Positions 1 through 9,870 of a stretch of DNA of 64,000 nt are shown in pieces. A model generated the notes under the pieces. That model searched no databases. It was not told where the DNA came from and saw nothing but the letters and a program-made list of their open reading frames with translations. This stretch comes from Chelatococcus composti (GTDB lineage: Bacteria; Pseudomonadota; Alphaproteobacteria; Rhizobiales; Beijerinckiaceae). Each line of letters starts with the position of its first letter. The first letter of the stretch is position 1. The position numbers and the translations under genes were made by a program. Where the stretch lies: assembly GCF_014201415.1 (NCBI RefSeq), contig NZ_JACHEH010000004.1, positions 453,197-517,196 on the forward strand, in the 5' to 3' direction.

Positions 1-1
1 G

Positions 2-472
2 CCCGCGACGGGCGCGGCGGAGATCATCGTCGACATCACGACGACCGGCGCCACGCTGGCCGCCAATGCGCTCAAGGTCCTCGACGACGGCATCATCCTG
101 CGCTCCGAGGCCAACCTCGTCGCCTCTCTCCGTGCGCCGTGGAGCGAGACGGCCCGCGCGGCCGCGCGTACGATCCTCACCCGCATCGCGGCGGAGGAGG
201 AGGCCCGCACGACGCGCGAGCTGACGGCGCGCGTGGGGACACTCACTCCCGAGCTCGAGCGCGAGATCGTCGAGGGGCACGGCGGGCGCCTGCCCTTCGG
301 CGGACCGGACGAGCGCGGGATGCTGACCGTCCACTGCCCGGCCGACCAGGTCTTCGCGCTCGCCGCGCTGCTGGCGGACAACGGCGCCGAGCCCGTTACG
401 GTGCGCGCGCTCGACTATGTCTTCCGCGCCAGCAACCCGTTGAGCGAGCGGCTGTTCGCCCGCCTCGGCTGA
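2..472 (+). CDS. hisG: ATP phosphoribosyltransferase, C-terminal part (5' end outside window)
   Basis: The frame is open from the window edge and encodes about 156 residues ending at a TGA. It begins inside the stretch reading [19 protein letters not shown], followed by [15 protein letters not shown], which is characteristic of the catalytic part of HisG, the first enzyme of histidine biosynthesis (ATP plus PRPP to phosphoribosyl-ATP). The C-terminal 75 residues resemble the small regulatory-type end of the longer HisG form. The start codon and N-terminal domain lie to the left of the window, so length and the presence of a partner HisZ cannot be judged. Family assignment is from recognised motifs. 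Confidence 0.85.
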   Translation, partial: PATGAAEIIVDITTTGATLAANALKVLDDGIILRSEANLVASLRAPWSETARAAARTILTRIAAEEEARTTRELTARVGTLTPELEREIVEGHGGRLPFGGPDERGMLTVHCPADQVFALAALLADNGAEPVTVRALDYVFRASNPLSERLFARLG

Positions 473-642
473 GGCGCCTGGCCGCCACACCTTTGCCGTC
501 AAGGCGCATAGATTCGTGCGGTCAAGCCGGCCATTGCGGCCGCACGCAGCGGCGTTTATGGTCGCGCCGTTCCATGGATCGTCGGCTCGATGACGGCTAC
601 CCGGGCACGGGCGCCGCATCATACCGGTGAGGGGGAGAGCAA

Positions 643-1134
643 GTGTTGTCTCGTTCGTCCGTTCGTTTCTGCGTGCTCGGCGCAATCGCGCTCGCCATGG
701 CCGCCCCCGCGCTCGCGCAGACGCGGCCCGGCAAGCCTGCCAATGCGGCCCAGGAGGCGCGCGAGAAGGAGCGGCAAACCAACGTGCCGCAACAGACGGA
801 GAAGCAGTTCCCCGTCGGCACGACCTGGGTGGCAGTCAGCCTCAACGACAAACCCTATACCGGCGACCGGCCCGGCTTCTCGCTCGATTCCCAGTATCGC
901 GCCCGCGGCTTCGGCATGTGCAACACCTACTCGGCCACGGCCTATCCGCTGCGCGACCAGGGCTTCGCCGTCGGCCCGCTGGCCATGACGAAGAAGGATT
1001 GCGGCAAGCAGGTGATGGCCGCCGAGCGCGCCTTCCTCATTGCCCTGCGCACTGCGCGCAAGTGGGATCTCGTCAACGGCCAGCTCATCTTGACGGGCGG
1101 CAGCGGCACCCTGCGCTTCGAGCGCGTGCTCTGA
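643..1134 (+). CDS. Exported META-domain (HslJ-like) protein
   Basis: 163 residues from a GTG preceded by a purine-rich ggggagag. The N-terminus is a signal peptide (basic SRSSVR, hydrophobic core, cleavage expected near ALAQ at about residue 26), followed by a Gln/Glu/Lys-rich linker to about residue 55. The rest has the META/HslJ pattern: a strand with TTWVAVSLNDKP, then GFGMCNTYSA, a Cys-containing loop KKDCGKQ and a final strand with GSGTLRFERV. META proteins are small periplasmic or envelope proteins often linked to stress. Two cysteines could form a disulfide. A TTG one codon later is an alternative start. Precise role unknown. Confidence 0.7.
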   Translation: MLSRSSVRFCVLGAIALAMAAPALAQTRPGKPANAAQEAREKERQTNVPQQTEKQFPVGTTWVAVSLNDKPYTGDRPGFSLDSQYRARGFGMCNTYSATAYPLRDQGFAVGPLAMTKKDCGKQVMAAERAFLIALRTARKWDLVNGQLILTGGSGTLRFERVL

Positions 1135-1316
1135 GCGACCGGGGCGCTCGAGCCCCCGGTTCGCCACGACGTTTTTCAGCCAGCACCTGCGGACGTCGCA
1201 TGCGGCGCGTGTCGAACAGCTCGGCCGACGAGGCGCGAGACGTCCGCGCCGATGCGCCGGCGCGCCCCGCGCAACTGCCCGCCGGCCCGCCTGCCGAGGC
1301 AAGCCGTTGAGGCTGT

Positions 1317-3419
1317 TCAGCCGGCCGGCACCGGCACCCGCTCCGTCTCCACCGGCCGCGACACGCCGTCCTCCATCGGCTGCAGGTCGATGCGCCGTGC
1401 GTGGAAGGCCGCAAGCGTCGAGCGATGGCCGATGGAAACGATAGTGGTGTCGGGCAGCATCGTGGCGATGGCCTTGTAGACAAGGCGCTCGCTCTTTTCA
1501 TCGAGGGCTGAGGAGGCCTCGTCGAGGAGCAGCCAGTCCGGCTTTGCGAGCAGGGCCCGCGCGATGGCGAGACGCTGCTGCTCGCCGCCGGAGAGGCGCT
1601 GCCCCCAGTTCTCGTCGTCATCCAGCCGATCTATCAGCGCCGGCAGACCGACAGTGGCGAGGACCGCCTTGATGACGGCATCGTCGTAGGTGCCGGCAAC
1701 GGCGGGATAGGAGATGGCGTCGCGCAGGTTGCCTTGCGGGATGTAGGGCCGCTGCGGCAGCAGCATCACCGTGCGCCCCTCGGGCACGTCGACCTCGCCC
1801 GAGCCATAGGGCCAGATGCCGGCGAGCGCGCGGAACAGCGTCGACTTGCCCGAACCTGACGGCCCATTGACCAGCACCGGCTCGCCGGCCTTCAGGTCGA
1901 GGCGGTCGATCTCCAGGATCCGCTGGCCATTCGGCAGGTCGATCTTGAGATTGCGGATGGCGAGCGCATTGTCCGGCGCCTGCTTGCGCTCGATGTGGGG
2001 CGGCACCGTGCCGATCGTCTCGGCCCGGCCCATCGCCTCCTCGAAGGTCACGAGACGATCGACCGTCGCCTTGTAGGACGCCAGCGTCGTATAGGCGGAG
2101 ATGAAGAACGACAGGGACGCGTTGACCTGGTTGAAGGCTTGTGCGCCCTGCTGCAGCTGCCCCAGGGTAATCCGCTCCAGGAAGAAATACGGCCCCATGA
2201 ACAGATAGGGGAAGGCGACGCTCATCTGCTGCCACGAGAAGCGGAAGCCCTCGATCTTGAGGCGGCGCTTGAGGATGTCGATGACGTTGGTGATGACGTC
2301 CGCGAAGCTGCCGCGCAGGTTCGCCTTTTCCGCATCCGCGCCGCGCAGCAGCGCGACCTGCTCGCCGTATTCGCGCAGGCGCGCCAGCGAGAAGCGGAAG
2401 TTTGCCTCGAACTTCTCCTGCAGGAAATCGAGCCGGATGAGCGGACGGCCGATGAGGTGCGTCAGAACGGTGCCGACGAGCGAATAGGCCGCGGCGACCC
2501 AGACGAGCAGACCCGGAACGACGACGGCGGTGCCGGGAAAGGTGAAGCCCTCGGACAGGCCCCACAGCAACACCGTGAAGGAGACGAGGGTCGCCAGCTG
2601 CGCCATCATCTGTGTCGACAGCGTCATCGTGCTCGCGATGAAGGACGCAACGTCAACCGAGATGCGCTGGTCGGGGTTGTCCGCATTCTGCCCCGCGACG
2701 CCCATCTTGTAGTGCGTGGAACGGTCGAGCCAGCGTGAGAAATAGTGTTCCGTCAGCCACTGGCGCCAGCGGATGCGGAAGATTGTGTCGACGGTGAAGT
2801 CGAGCAGCTGGAAGATGATCCAGAACACCAGAAGCGGGATGAACACCCACCAGATCTGATACCAGAAGGCATCCGCATTCTTGTTCTGGAGCGCATCGAA
2901 CAGGTCGCGATACCAGAGGTTGAACTTGATGTTGAGGCCGACCTGCACGAAGTTCGTGGCAATGATGATGGCAACCATCGCCACCGCCACCCGCCCCTCG
3001 GAGCCGAAGAGTCGGCCGAACCAGCCGAAATTCTCAGCCCCGCTGCGCACCGAATAGAAATAGGGGTCTGCGAGGTTCGTGATCGTCCGCACGACCGGGA
3101 CGAACGAGACCCCGTAGACGAGCGCCGCGAAGGAGACGGAAGCGGTGGCCATGAAGGCCGGGGGAACGAGCGCTTCCAGCGCCTCCGGCACGAGGCCGAA
3201 ACTCGCAAGCGTCTTTGCCCCGGCGACCAGGAGGTAGCCGAGGGCGTACATGCCCATGAAGATGCGCAGGAAGATTGATATCTCGCGCGCCAGCCAGAGA
3301 AGGCCTGCAAGAATGAAGCCGCTGACCGGCACATAGAGCGGCAGGGCGTTCACCTGCCCCTGCGACAGCGCCAGGAAGGCTGCGGAAGCGACCGCAACAA
3401 CGATGGCTATGAGCTTCAT
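1317..3419 (-). CDS. ABC exporter, fused permease/ATPase of the SbmA/BacA (ABC_membrane_2) type
   Basis: 700 residues. An extra N-terminal block of about four hydrophobic helices (residues 1-130) precedes an ABC_membrane_2-type transmembrane domain containing NLWYRDLFDALQ and FRIRWRQWLTEHYF, typical of the SbmA/BacA/YddA and ABCD group. The C-terminal nucleotide-binding domain carries Walker A GPSGSGKST, signature LSGGEQQR, Walker B DWLLLDEASSALD and the switch His in SIGHRS, so it should hydrolyse ATP. Members of this group move peptides, lipids or vitamins, and the substrate cannot be predicted. It is convergent with the META gene and separated from groEL by a terminator. The N-terminal helices make it longer than typical YddA. 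Confidence 0.8.
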   Translation of the reverse strand: MKLIAIVVAVASAAFLALSQGQVNALPLYVPVSGFILAGLLWLAREISIFLRIFMGMYALGYLLVAGAKTLASFGLVPEALEALVPPAFMATASVSFAALVYGVSFVPVVRTITNLADPYFYSVRSGAENFGWFGRLFGSEGRVAVAMVAIIIATNFVQVGLNIKFNLWYRDLFDALQNKNADAFWYQIWWVFIPLLVFWIIFQLLDFTVDTIFRIRWRQWLTEHYFSRWLDRSTHYKMGVAGQNADNPDQRISVDVASFIASTMTLSTQMMAQLATLVSFTVLLWGLSEGFTFPGTAVVVPGLLVWVAAAYSLVGTVLTHLIGRPLIRLDFLQEKFEANFRFSLARLREYGEQVALLRGADAEKANLRGSFADVITNVIDILKRRLKIEGFRFSWQQMSVAFPYLFMGPYFFLERITLGQLQQGAQAFNQVNASLSFFISAYTTLASYKATVDRLVTFEEAMGRAETIGTVPPHIERKQAPDNALAIRNLKIDLPNGQRILEIDRLDLKAGEPVLVNGPSGSGKSTLFRALAGIWPYGSGEVDVPEGRTVMLLPQRPYIPQGNLRDAISYPAVAGTYDDAVIKAVLATVGLPALIDRLDDDENWGQRLSGGEQQRLAIARALLAKPDWLLLDEASSALDEKSERLVYKAIATMLPDTTIVSIGHRSTLAAFHARRIDLQPMEDGVSRPVETERVPVPAG

Positions 3420-3574
3420 GAAACCTGCTTGTCCTGCAAGGAGAACCGGCGCTCCGGCCCTCGAAATCAGCCTCGTCTCCTACAGGATTTATGGAGGCGT
3501 TGCACCTAACGCTTTCGTAAAGTCAGTTTGGCGAAACCGGCATCGCGGCATCTTCTGATTTGCCGCCTGCAACG

Positions 3575-3602
3575 AAAAAGGGCCCGGCGTCGCTGGGCCC
3601 TT
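3575..3602 (-). terminator. Rho-independent terminator of groESL
   Basis: A GC-rich hairpin (stem 3578-3587 with 3593-3602, one G-T wobble, five-base loop) is followed, in minus-strand direction, by five T residues. It lies about 20 bases beyond the groEL stop codon and so fits an intrinsic terminator for the groES-groEL transcript. Confidence 0.85.
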
Positions 3603-3623
3603 CTTGCTTGGTCTGGTGACTTC

Positions 3624-5592
<1,969 letters not shown>

Positions 5593-5645
5593 GAGACGTG
5601 TCCTCTCAAAGAATGCAGCGGAACGCGCTGATCATGCGGGGTCCG

Positions 5646-5672
5646 TTAGCACTCTGCGAGGAAGAGTGCTAA
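5646..5672. promoter_or_regulatory. CIRCE operator (HrcA binding site) of groESL
   Basis: A perfect inverted repeat TTAGCACTC, nine-base spacer, GAGTGCTAA. This is the exact CIRCE consensus. HrcA repressor binding here is established for groESL in many alphaproteobacteria. The hrcA gene itself is not in the window. Confidence 0.97.
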
Positions 5673-5683
5673 GGCTCGGGCCG

Positions 5684-5712
5684 AAATAGGCAGGCATCGG
5701 TGGAGAGTCAAG
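5684..5712 (-). promoter_or_regulatory. Predicted heat-shock-type promoter of groESL
   Basis: On the minus strand CTTGAC (5707-5712), a 17-base spacer and CTATTT (5684-5689) match the alphaproteobacterial groESL promoter pattern recognised by sigma-32 and overlapping sigma-70. It sits directly upstream of the CIRCE, so the predicted transcription start falls at or next to the operator, as expected for dual sigma-32/HrcA control. The region from here to 5986 holds no gene that I can support. Confidence 0.7.
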
Positions 5713-5986
5713 GAGCCGGCGGAGAAATTCGGCGCAGCGGCACGCCAGGGGCCTCGCCAGACCGGACTTCTTCGCGGCGATGGTTAACGGTGGGGCCTGC
5801 CGCCCTGCAGCCGCGTCATTCAACGCCGGAGCAGCAGCGCCCGGCGCGAATGCGCGAAGGGCAGAGCCCCGTGGGACCCTGCCCTCCCGTCGCGCACACA
5901 TCGCATGCGCCGGCGCATTTCGCAAGAAAAGGATTGTCCGGGCGGCCGCGCGGCTCGCAGCGAAGAGGTCGCAAGGAAGCAGTCTG

Positions 5987-6283
5987 CTATTGATATGCCT
6001 GCGACAGAGCGTCCCTCAAGCGGGACAGATCGTTCACCAGCTGGGTCAACCGGGCCATCTCCGGATTCTGCAGCGCCCCGCGCCTCTCCACGCCTGCCAG
6101 CAGCTGCGCCAGCTCCCCCAAGCGCTGTGCGAGCTCGCGCGCCTGCGGCCCCTGCTCTTTCGCCGTCATATTCATCAGTTCCCGGAGGCGATGGCTCGCC
6201 AGCCGGACGACGGCCGACAGTTCAGCCTCGTGACGCTCATCCCCGGCCGCCGGCGGGAGCGAGGCAGAACCACTGTCGACCAT
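5987..6283 (-). CDS. Small helical protein of unknown function, third gene of orphan cluster
   Basis: 98 residues from an ATG with a good ribosome site (GGGAGAA) five bases upstream. An upstream in-frame ATG at 6382 would add a Pro/Arg-rich extension but lacks this support. After a short Ser/Pro-rich start, residues 15-98 are strongly helical with heptad-like Leu/Ala spacing (RELAQRLGELAQLLAGVE, then MARLTQLVNDLSRLRDALSQ), suggesting a coiled coil or helical bundle. There is no signal peptide and no cysteine. It follows two short Gln/Leu/Cys-rich genes on the same strand. I do not recognise the family. Confidence 0.55.
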   Translation of the reverse strand: MVDSGSASLPPAAGDERHEAELSAVVRLASHRLRELMNMTAKEQGPQARELAQRLGELAQLLAGVERRGALQNPEMARLTQLVNDLSRLRDALSQAYQ

Positions 6284-6362
6284 GGGCTTCTCCCTGACTG
6301 GACCGGAGGCCGGCCGCGCCACCCCGCCACTCAACGGACTGGCGCGACCGGGAAGCAATCGG

Positions 6363-6641
6363 TCAGAACGGGCCCACGCCACCGGCCAGACGGAAATTGG
6401 CCGTCAGGCCCGTCAGCCTGAGATCGTCGCGGCGCCCGCCATTGCTTCCGCACGACGAGTGACTCTGGCTGTTGCCGCAGCACTGCGACCGGCCCGCGGC
6501 CTGCAGTAGCTGCTGCAGCAGCTCCATGAGCTGCGACAGCTGTTGCAGCTGCCGCGCCTGCTGCAGGGCGCTCATGAAGTCGCTGCGGCCGATACTGCCA
6601 GCACCGCAGCCCGAACCGATGGATTGAACTCTACAAGACAT
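6363..6641 (-). CDS. Small Gln/Leu/Cys-rich protein, second gene of orphan cluster
   Basis: 92 residues with GAGG placed seven bases before the ATG. It has three parts: a Cys/Gly/Ser-rich head (MSCRVQSIGSGCGAGSIG), a Gln/Leu-rich helix about 35 residues long (QQARQLQQLSQLMELLQQLL), and a Cys-rich, Ser/Gly/Asn-rich tail with a vicinal CC pair and a further Cys, ending in a non-repetitive basic segment. The central helix resembles that of the neighbouring 51-residue protein, so the two may be distant paralogues. There is no signal peptide. The cysteines could bind metal or form disulfides. Function unknown. Confidence 0.55.
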   Translation of the reverse strand: MSCRVQSIGSGCGAGSIGRSDFMSALQQARQLQQLSQLMELLQQLLQAAGRSQCCGNSQSHSSCGSNGGRRDDLRLTGLTANFRLAGGVGPF

Positions 6642-6738
6642 TGTAAAACCTCATCGAATAATCGTCGAGAAGGCACGAGCCGAGGATCAAACGTCCGTCG
6701 TTGCACGCTCGCGCCAGCGCCGCTTCAGCTGCGCCATG

Positions 6739-6894
6739 TCACTTCTGGACAGTCTGGAGCTGCTGCGCCTGCAGCAGGAGCTGGGCAAGCAGTTCCTGGA
6801 AATCTTCTGCGGTCCGCTGCTGTTTCTGGACGTCCTGCACGCCGGGAACGCATGCGGTAGAAGCCGCTTTATTCTGGCAACCTTGGCAAGCCAT
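6739..6894 (-). CDS. 51-residue Gln/Leu-rich protein with N-terminal CxxC, first gene of orphan cluster
   Basis: Starts at an ATG preceded by GAGAGG at ribosome-site distance and ends at TGA 6739-6741. The N-terminus reads MACQGCQNKAASTAC, giving a CxxC motif plus a third cysteine at residue 15. Residues 20-50 form a Gln/Leu amphipathic helix (QELLAQLLLQAQQLQ). Composition and layout parallel the next gene downstream. It is the gene nearest the AT-rich leader at 6895-7040 and so probably heads the cluster. A frame on the opposite strand overlaps it but has no ribosome site. Function unknown. Confidence 0.5.
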   Translation of the reverse strand: MACQGCQNKAASTACVPGVQDVQKQQRTAEDFQELLAQLLLQAQQLQTVQK

Positions 6895-6941
6895 TACACA
6901 CCTCTCAAATATCCGTATTTCTGGTGATATATCTTACATAA

Positions 6942-6989
6942 GTGAGCAGGATGAACCACTTTAACGGAGATATATTTTCATCTGCTCAC
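6942..6989. promoter_or_regulatory. Inverted repeat in AT-rich leader of the small-protein cluster
   Basis: Arms GTGAGCAGGATGAA (6942-6955) and TTCATCTGCTCAC (6977-6989) are complementary apart from one extra base, with a 21-base AT-rich spacer. It lies 48-95 bases upstream of the 51-residue ORF. It could be a repressor operator or a 5'-UTR hairpin. On the minus strand TTGATT, 17 bases, TAATCT just upstream (about 7010-7040) is a possible promoter. The AT content of 6895-7050 contrasts with the GC-rich surroundings. Confidence 0.5.
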
Positions 6990-7120
6990 GCTTCATGATG
7001 AATTGACCAGATTATCTATTCAACTGCTATAAATCAACGACCGGTAAACTCATAATTTCTGCTTGCACGGGGGCGGACCGGGAGGGATTGCGCGCTGCAG
7101 TTCCTGGCTGCCACAGCCCC

Positions 7121-7960
7121 TCATCGGCGTGCTGTCACCATCGCGCCGACGACGATCAGCGCGCTGCCGGCGAGCATCTGCAGGGAGGGCACTTCTCGGA
7201 AGCCGAGATAACCGAGCGCCATCGCCCAGACGAGCGCCGTGTATTCGAGCGGCGCGAGGCGGGCCGCCTCCACGCGGGCGAAGGCCGTGGCGAGGATGAG
7301 GTGGCCGAAGGTGCCGAGGCAGCCGATGGCGAGGAAGAGCCACAGGTCCGGTACTGCGGGGGTCGTCCACACGGCGCTGGCGGGCACGGCGAGCAAGAGC
7401 GCCGGCCCGATGTTCTGGAAGAAGATGATGGTCTCAACGCCGTCGCGTGTCGTCCGTGCGCGCAGCATGACCATCGACAGCGCATAGGTCACGGCGGAGA
7501 CGAGGGCGGCGGCGATGCCGCTCCACGAGCGCTCGCCGCCCGAGGTGCCGGAGCCAAGGACGATGACCGCCATGCCGGCAAGACCGGCGAGCAGCGCCAC
7601 AATGATGCGTCCGTCGATACGCTCGCCGAGCAGGACGACACCGAACAACGCGATGAAGATGGGGGCGAGGAAGGCCAGCGCCTGCGCCTCCGCAAGCGGC
7701 AGGCGGCCGAGGGCGTAGAAGAAGGAACTCGCCGTGACAACGACGAGCAGCGCACGCCAGCTGTTGGCGACGACCGTCTCGCGCGAGGGCCAGCCCGGCC
7801 TGCGCACGGCGAGCACCGCGCCAGCGAAAAGCGTGCCGAAAGCAAAGCGCAGGAAGGTGATTTCGAATGTGGGGTAGCGCGCGGCAACCACCTTGATGAG
7901 CGCATCCATGCTCGACAGGAGCGCAATACCCAGGACTGCGCGGCCGAAGGCGCTCCCCAT
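7121..7960 (-). CDS. DMT-family (EamA) membrane transporter
   Basis: About 279 residues from the ATG at 7960. An in-frame ATG further upstream gives only a basic non-conserved extension. Ten hydrophobic segments are arranged as two EamA repeats: the first ends near ALAFLAPIFIALFGVVLLGERID, the second near ALVWAMALGYLGFREVP, and each has the Pro/Glu signature before its last helix. This family exports metabolites or amino acids across the inner membrane. Substrate unknown. It ends 25 bases before the cheZ-type gene ends upstream on the same strand, so the two could be cotranscribed. Confidence 0.8.
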   Translation of the reverse strand: MGSAFGRAVLGIALLSSMDALIKVVAARYPTFEITFLRFAFGTLFAGAVLAVRRPGWPSRETVVANSWRALLVVVTASSFFYALGRLPLAEAQALAFLAPIFIALFGVVLLGERIDGRIIVALLAGLAGMAVIVLGSGTSGGERSWSGIAAALVSAVTYALSMVMLRARTTRDGVETIIFFQNIGPALLLAVPASAVWTTPAVPDLWLFLAIGCLGTFGHLILATAFARVEAARLAPLEYTALVWAMALGYLGFREVPSLQMLAGSALIVVGAMVTARR

Positions 7961-7985
7961 CGCCGTCTCCGTGCGCCCGCGGCGG

Positions 7986-8723
7986 CTACGCGAAGTAGGA
8001 ATCGATCTCGTCCTGCTGCAGGTGTCCGGGTGCGCCGGCAACGGCCGGGCCGTTCATGAGCTGCGAGTCGTTCGCCGCCCGGCGTGAGGTCATCAGGTCG
8101 GGCGTCACCTGCACGATCGACGCCATCTCGTCGAGGTGCGCCGCCAGCTCCTCGAGCTGCCGCCGCATCTTGGCGACGCGCTGCTGCGTCAAATCCTGGT
8201 AGTTGCAGGCCTCGTAGAGCTTGATGAGCTGGCCCATGATGGTCTCGGCCGAGCGGACGTTCTCCGGATGGCCGCTCTGCTTCAGCCGGCGCGCCTCGCC
8301 GGCGATGACCTCGGCCGCGCCCAGAATATCGCCGGCGGCGTGGGCTGTCTCGTCTCCCACCGCGCCCAGTTCCTGCAGCATCATGCGGGCGACGCAGCTG
8401 TCGCCCCAACCGTGACGGAGAGCGGCGAGCTCCTGCCGCAACGACGCGAGCTTGCCCTGCAGGTTCGCAACCTCCTGGGCGAGGCGCGCCACCTCGGCCG
8501 CCTCCCTCCGGTAGTCGTCCATCAGCTCGAGCGCCTGCCGCTGGATGGGCCGGAACATCTCCAGCATCTCGCGGATGTCGTCGAGCGCCGCCATGATCTG
8601 GGCCCGGCTCGTGTCCACGCGCGGCACGCGGCGGTCCGCCAAAATGCGTTCTCGCCGGTCGATGCGCATGACGTCGAGGACGGTCACATTGCGATAGCGC
8701 GCACGTGCAGGAAGCGTCGACAT
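7986..8723 (-). CDS. cheZ: CheZ-type chemotaxis phosphatase
   Basis: About 245 residues from ATG 8723. Long helices from residue 50 to 200 include a heptad-rich stretch around DDYRREAAEVARLAQEVANL. The motif CNYQDLTQQRVAKM carries the D-x-x-x-Q arrangement of the CheZ active site, whose Gln positions water for CheY-P dephosphorylation. The extreme C-terminus QDEIDSYFA matches the CheY-binding amphipathic peptide. It would switch off signalling by response regulators such as the CheY at 13.2-13.6 kb. It is not in a che operon, and the ribosome site is weak, so the start is less certain. Confidence 0.75.
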   Translation of the reverse strand: MSTLPARARYRNVTVLDVMRIDRRERILADRRVPRVDTSRAQIMAALDDIREMLEMFRPIQRQALELMDDYRREAAEVARLAQEVANLQGKLASLRQELAALRHGWGDSCVARMMLQELGAVGDETAHAAGDILGAAEVIAGEARRLKQSGHPENVRSAETIMGQLIKLYEACNYQDLTQQRVAKMRRQLEELAAHLDEMASIVQVTPDLMTSRRAANDSQLMNGPAVAGAPGHLQQDEIDSYFA

Positions 8724-8966
8724 GATCTGCTCGTCTGGGATGCGGCGGAGGCGCCGCCTTTGCTCAGAGAGCGATTGGTAGCCAAACCGAGCTAAACGAT
8801 CGTTAAGGACGCCTCGGTACCGGCTGCTAACCATCGCAACGGAAATCGCCGCCTCTCGGCGGTCCGGGCGGCCGGAAATGCTGCGCTGTTCACCATTTGG
8901 CGAGCCCGCTTCGCAAGTCTCCTGCCCGATTGGCAATCTCAGCCAGCATCGATCGCAGGTGTCGCC

Positions 8967-9854
8967 ATGTTGCCCAGGTTCCGGTTGTCCCCCCTCGCCG
9001 CCATGCTCGCATGCGGCCTCGCCTTGCCGGCAGGGTCCGCTGGAGCGCAGACCGTCATCTATGGCACCAGCACCCGTGCGCCCCTGCCGACAGTGCGGGT
9101 GATCCAGGCGCCTCGCCCGCAGGAGATGGCGGCGGCCACTCGGCAGCAGGTGCGCCAGACCAATCTCGGCGGCGGATTCATCGAGCTGCTGGTGACGGGC
9201 CGCACGCCGACGGCCGCATCCCGGAGCCTGCAGCCGGCGCGCGCCACCGCCCCGTCCTCGGCCGGCGCCGCGAGGCTTTACGCGGTCCCGCCGGTCGATC
9301 CGCTCGATGCGGCGCTCGGCAACGCCCCGTCGCCCGAACGCCGGCCGTCGCGGAACGTGCGCCACGCCGCCCTGCCGGACGCGACGGAGCTGCAGCCCGC
9401 CCGCGCGCCCGAGCCCCGCTATGCGCGGCAGGTGGTGGACTACAAGGGGCCGCACAAGCCGGGCACCGTCGTCGTCGATACGGCCAACCGCTTCCTCTAC
9501 CTGGTGCAGCCCGGCGGCAGGGCCATCCGCTACGGCATCGGCGTCGGGCGACAGGGCTTCTCCTGGCGGGGCACGCAGCACATCAGCATGAAGCGCGAGT
9601 GGCCCGACTGGCGCCCGCCGGCGCAGATGCTGAAGCGACGGCCCGACCTGCCGCGCTACATGCCCGGCGGGCCGAACAACCCGCTCGGCGCGCGCGCCCT
9701 CTATCTCGGCAACACGCTCTACCGCATCCACGGTACCAACGAGCCGCACACGATCGGGCGCGCCGTCTCGTCGGGCTGCATCCGCATGCTGAACAAGGAC
9801 GTGATCGACCTCTACAACCGCGTCCGCATCGGCACGAAGGTGGTGGTGACCTGA
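8967..9854 (+). CDS. L,D-transpeptidase (YkuD domain), exported
   Basis: 295 residues. A signal peptide (residues 1-27, cleavage near AGAQ) is followed by a Pro/Ala-rich low-complexity region to about residue 150. The YkuD catalytic domain begins at KPGTVVVDTANRFLYLVQPG and contains the active-site signature HGTNEPHTIG followed by SSGCIRM, with the nucleophilic Cys in SSGCIR. These enzymes make 3-3 cross-links in peptidoglycan or attach proteins to it. It is divergent from cheZ across 243 bases that hold no other gene. All catalytic residues are present. Confidence 0.9.
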   Translation: MLPRFRLSPLAAMLACGLALPAGSAGAQTVIYGTSTRAPLPTVRVIQAPRPQEMAAATRQQVRQTNLGGGFIELLVTGRTPTAASRSLQPARATAPSSAGAARLYAVPPVDPLDAALGNAPSPERRPSRNVRHAALPDATELQPARAPEPRYARQVVDYKGPHKPGTVVVDTANRFLYLVQPGGRAIRYGIGVGRQGFSWRGTQHISMKREWPDWRPPAQMLKRRPDLPRYMPGGPNNPLGARALYLGNTLYRIHGTNEPHTIGRAVSSGCIRMLNKDVIDLYNRVRIGTKVVVT

Positions 9855-9870
9855 CGGGCAGCCTGATCTC

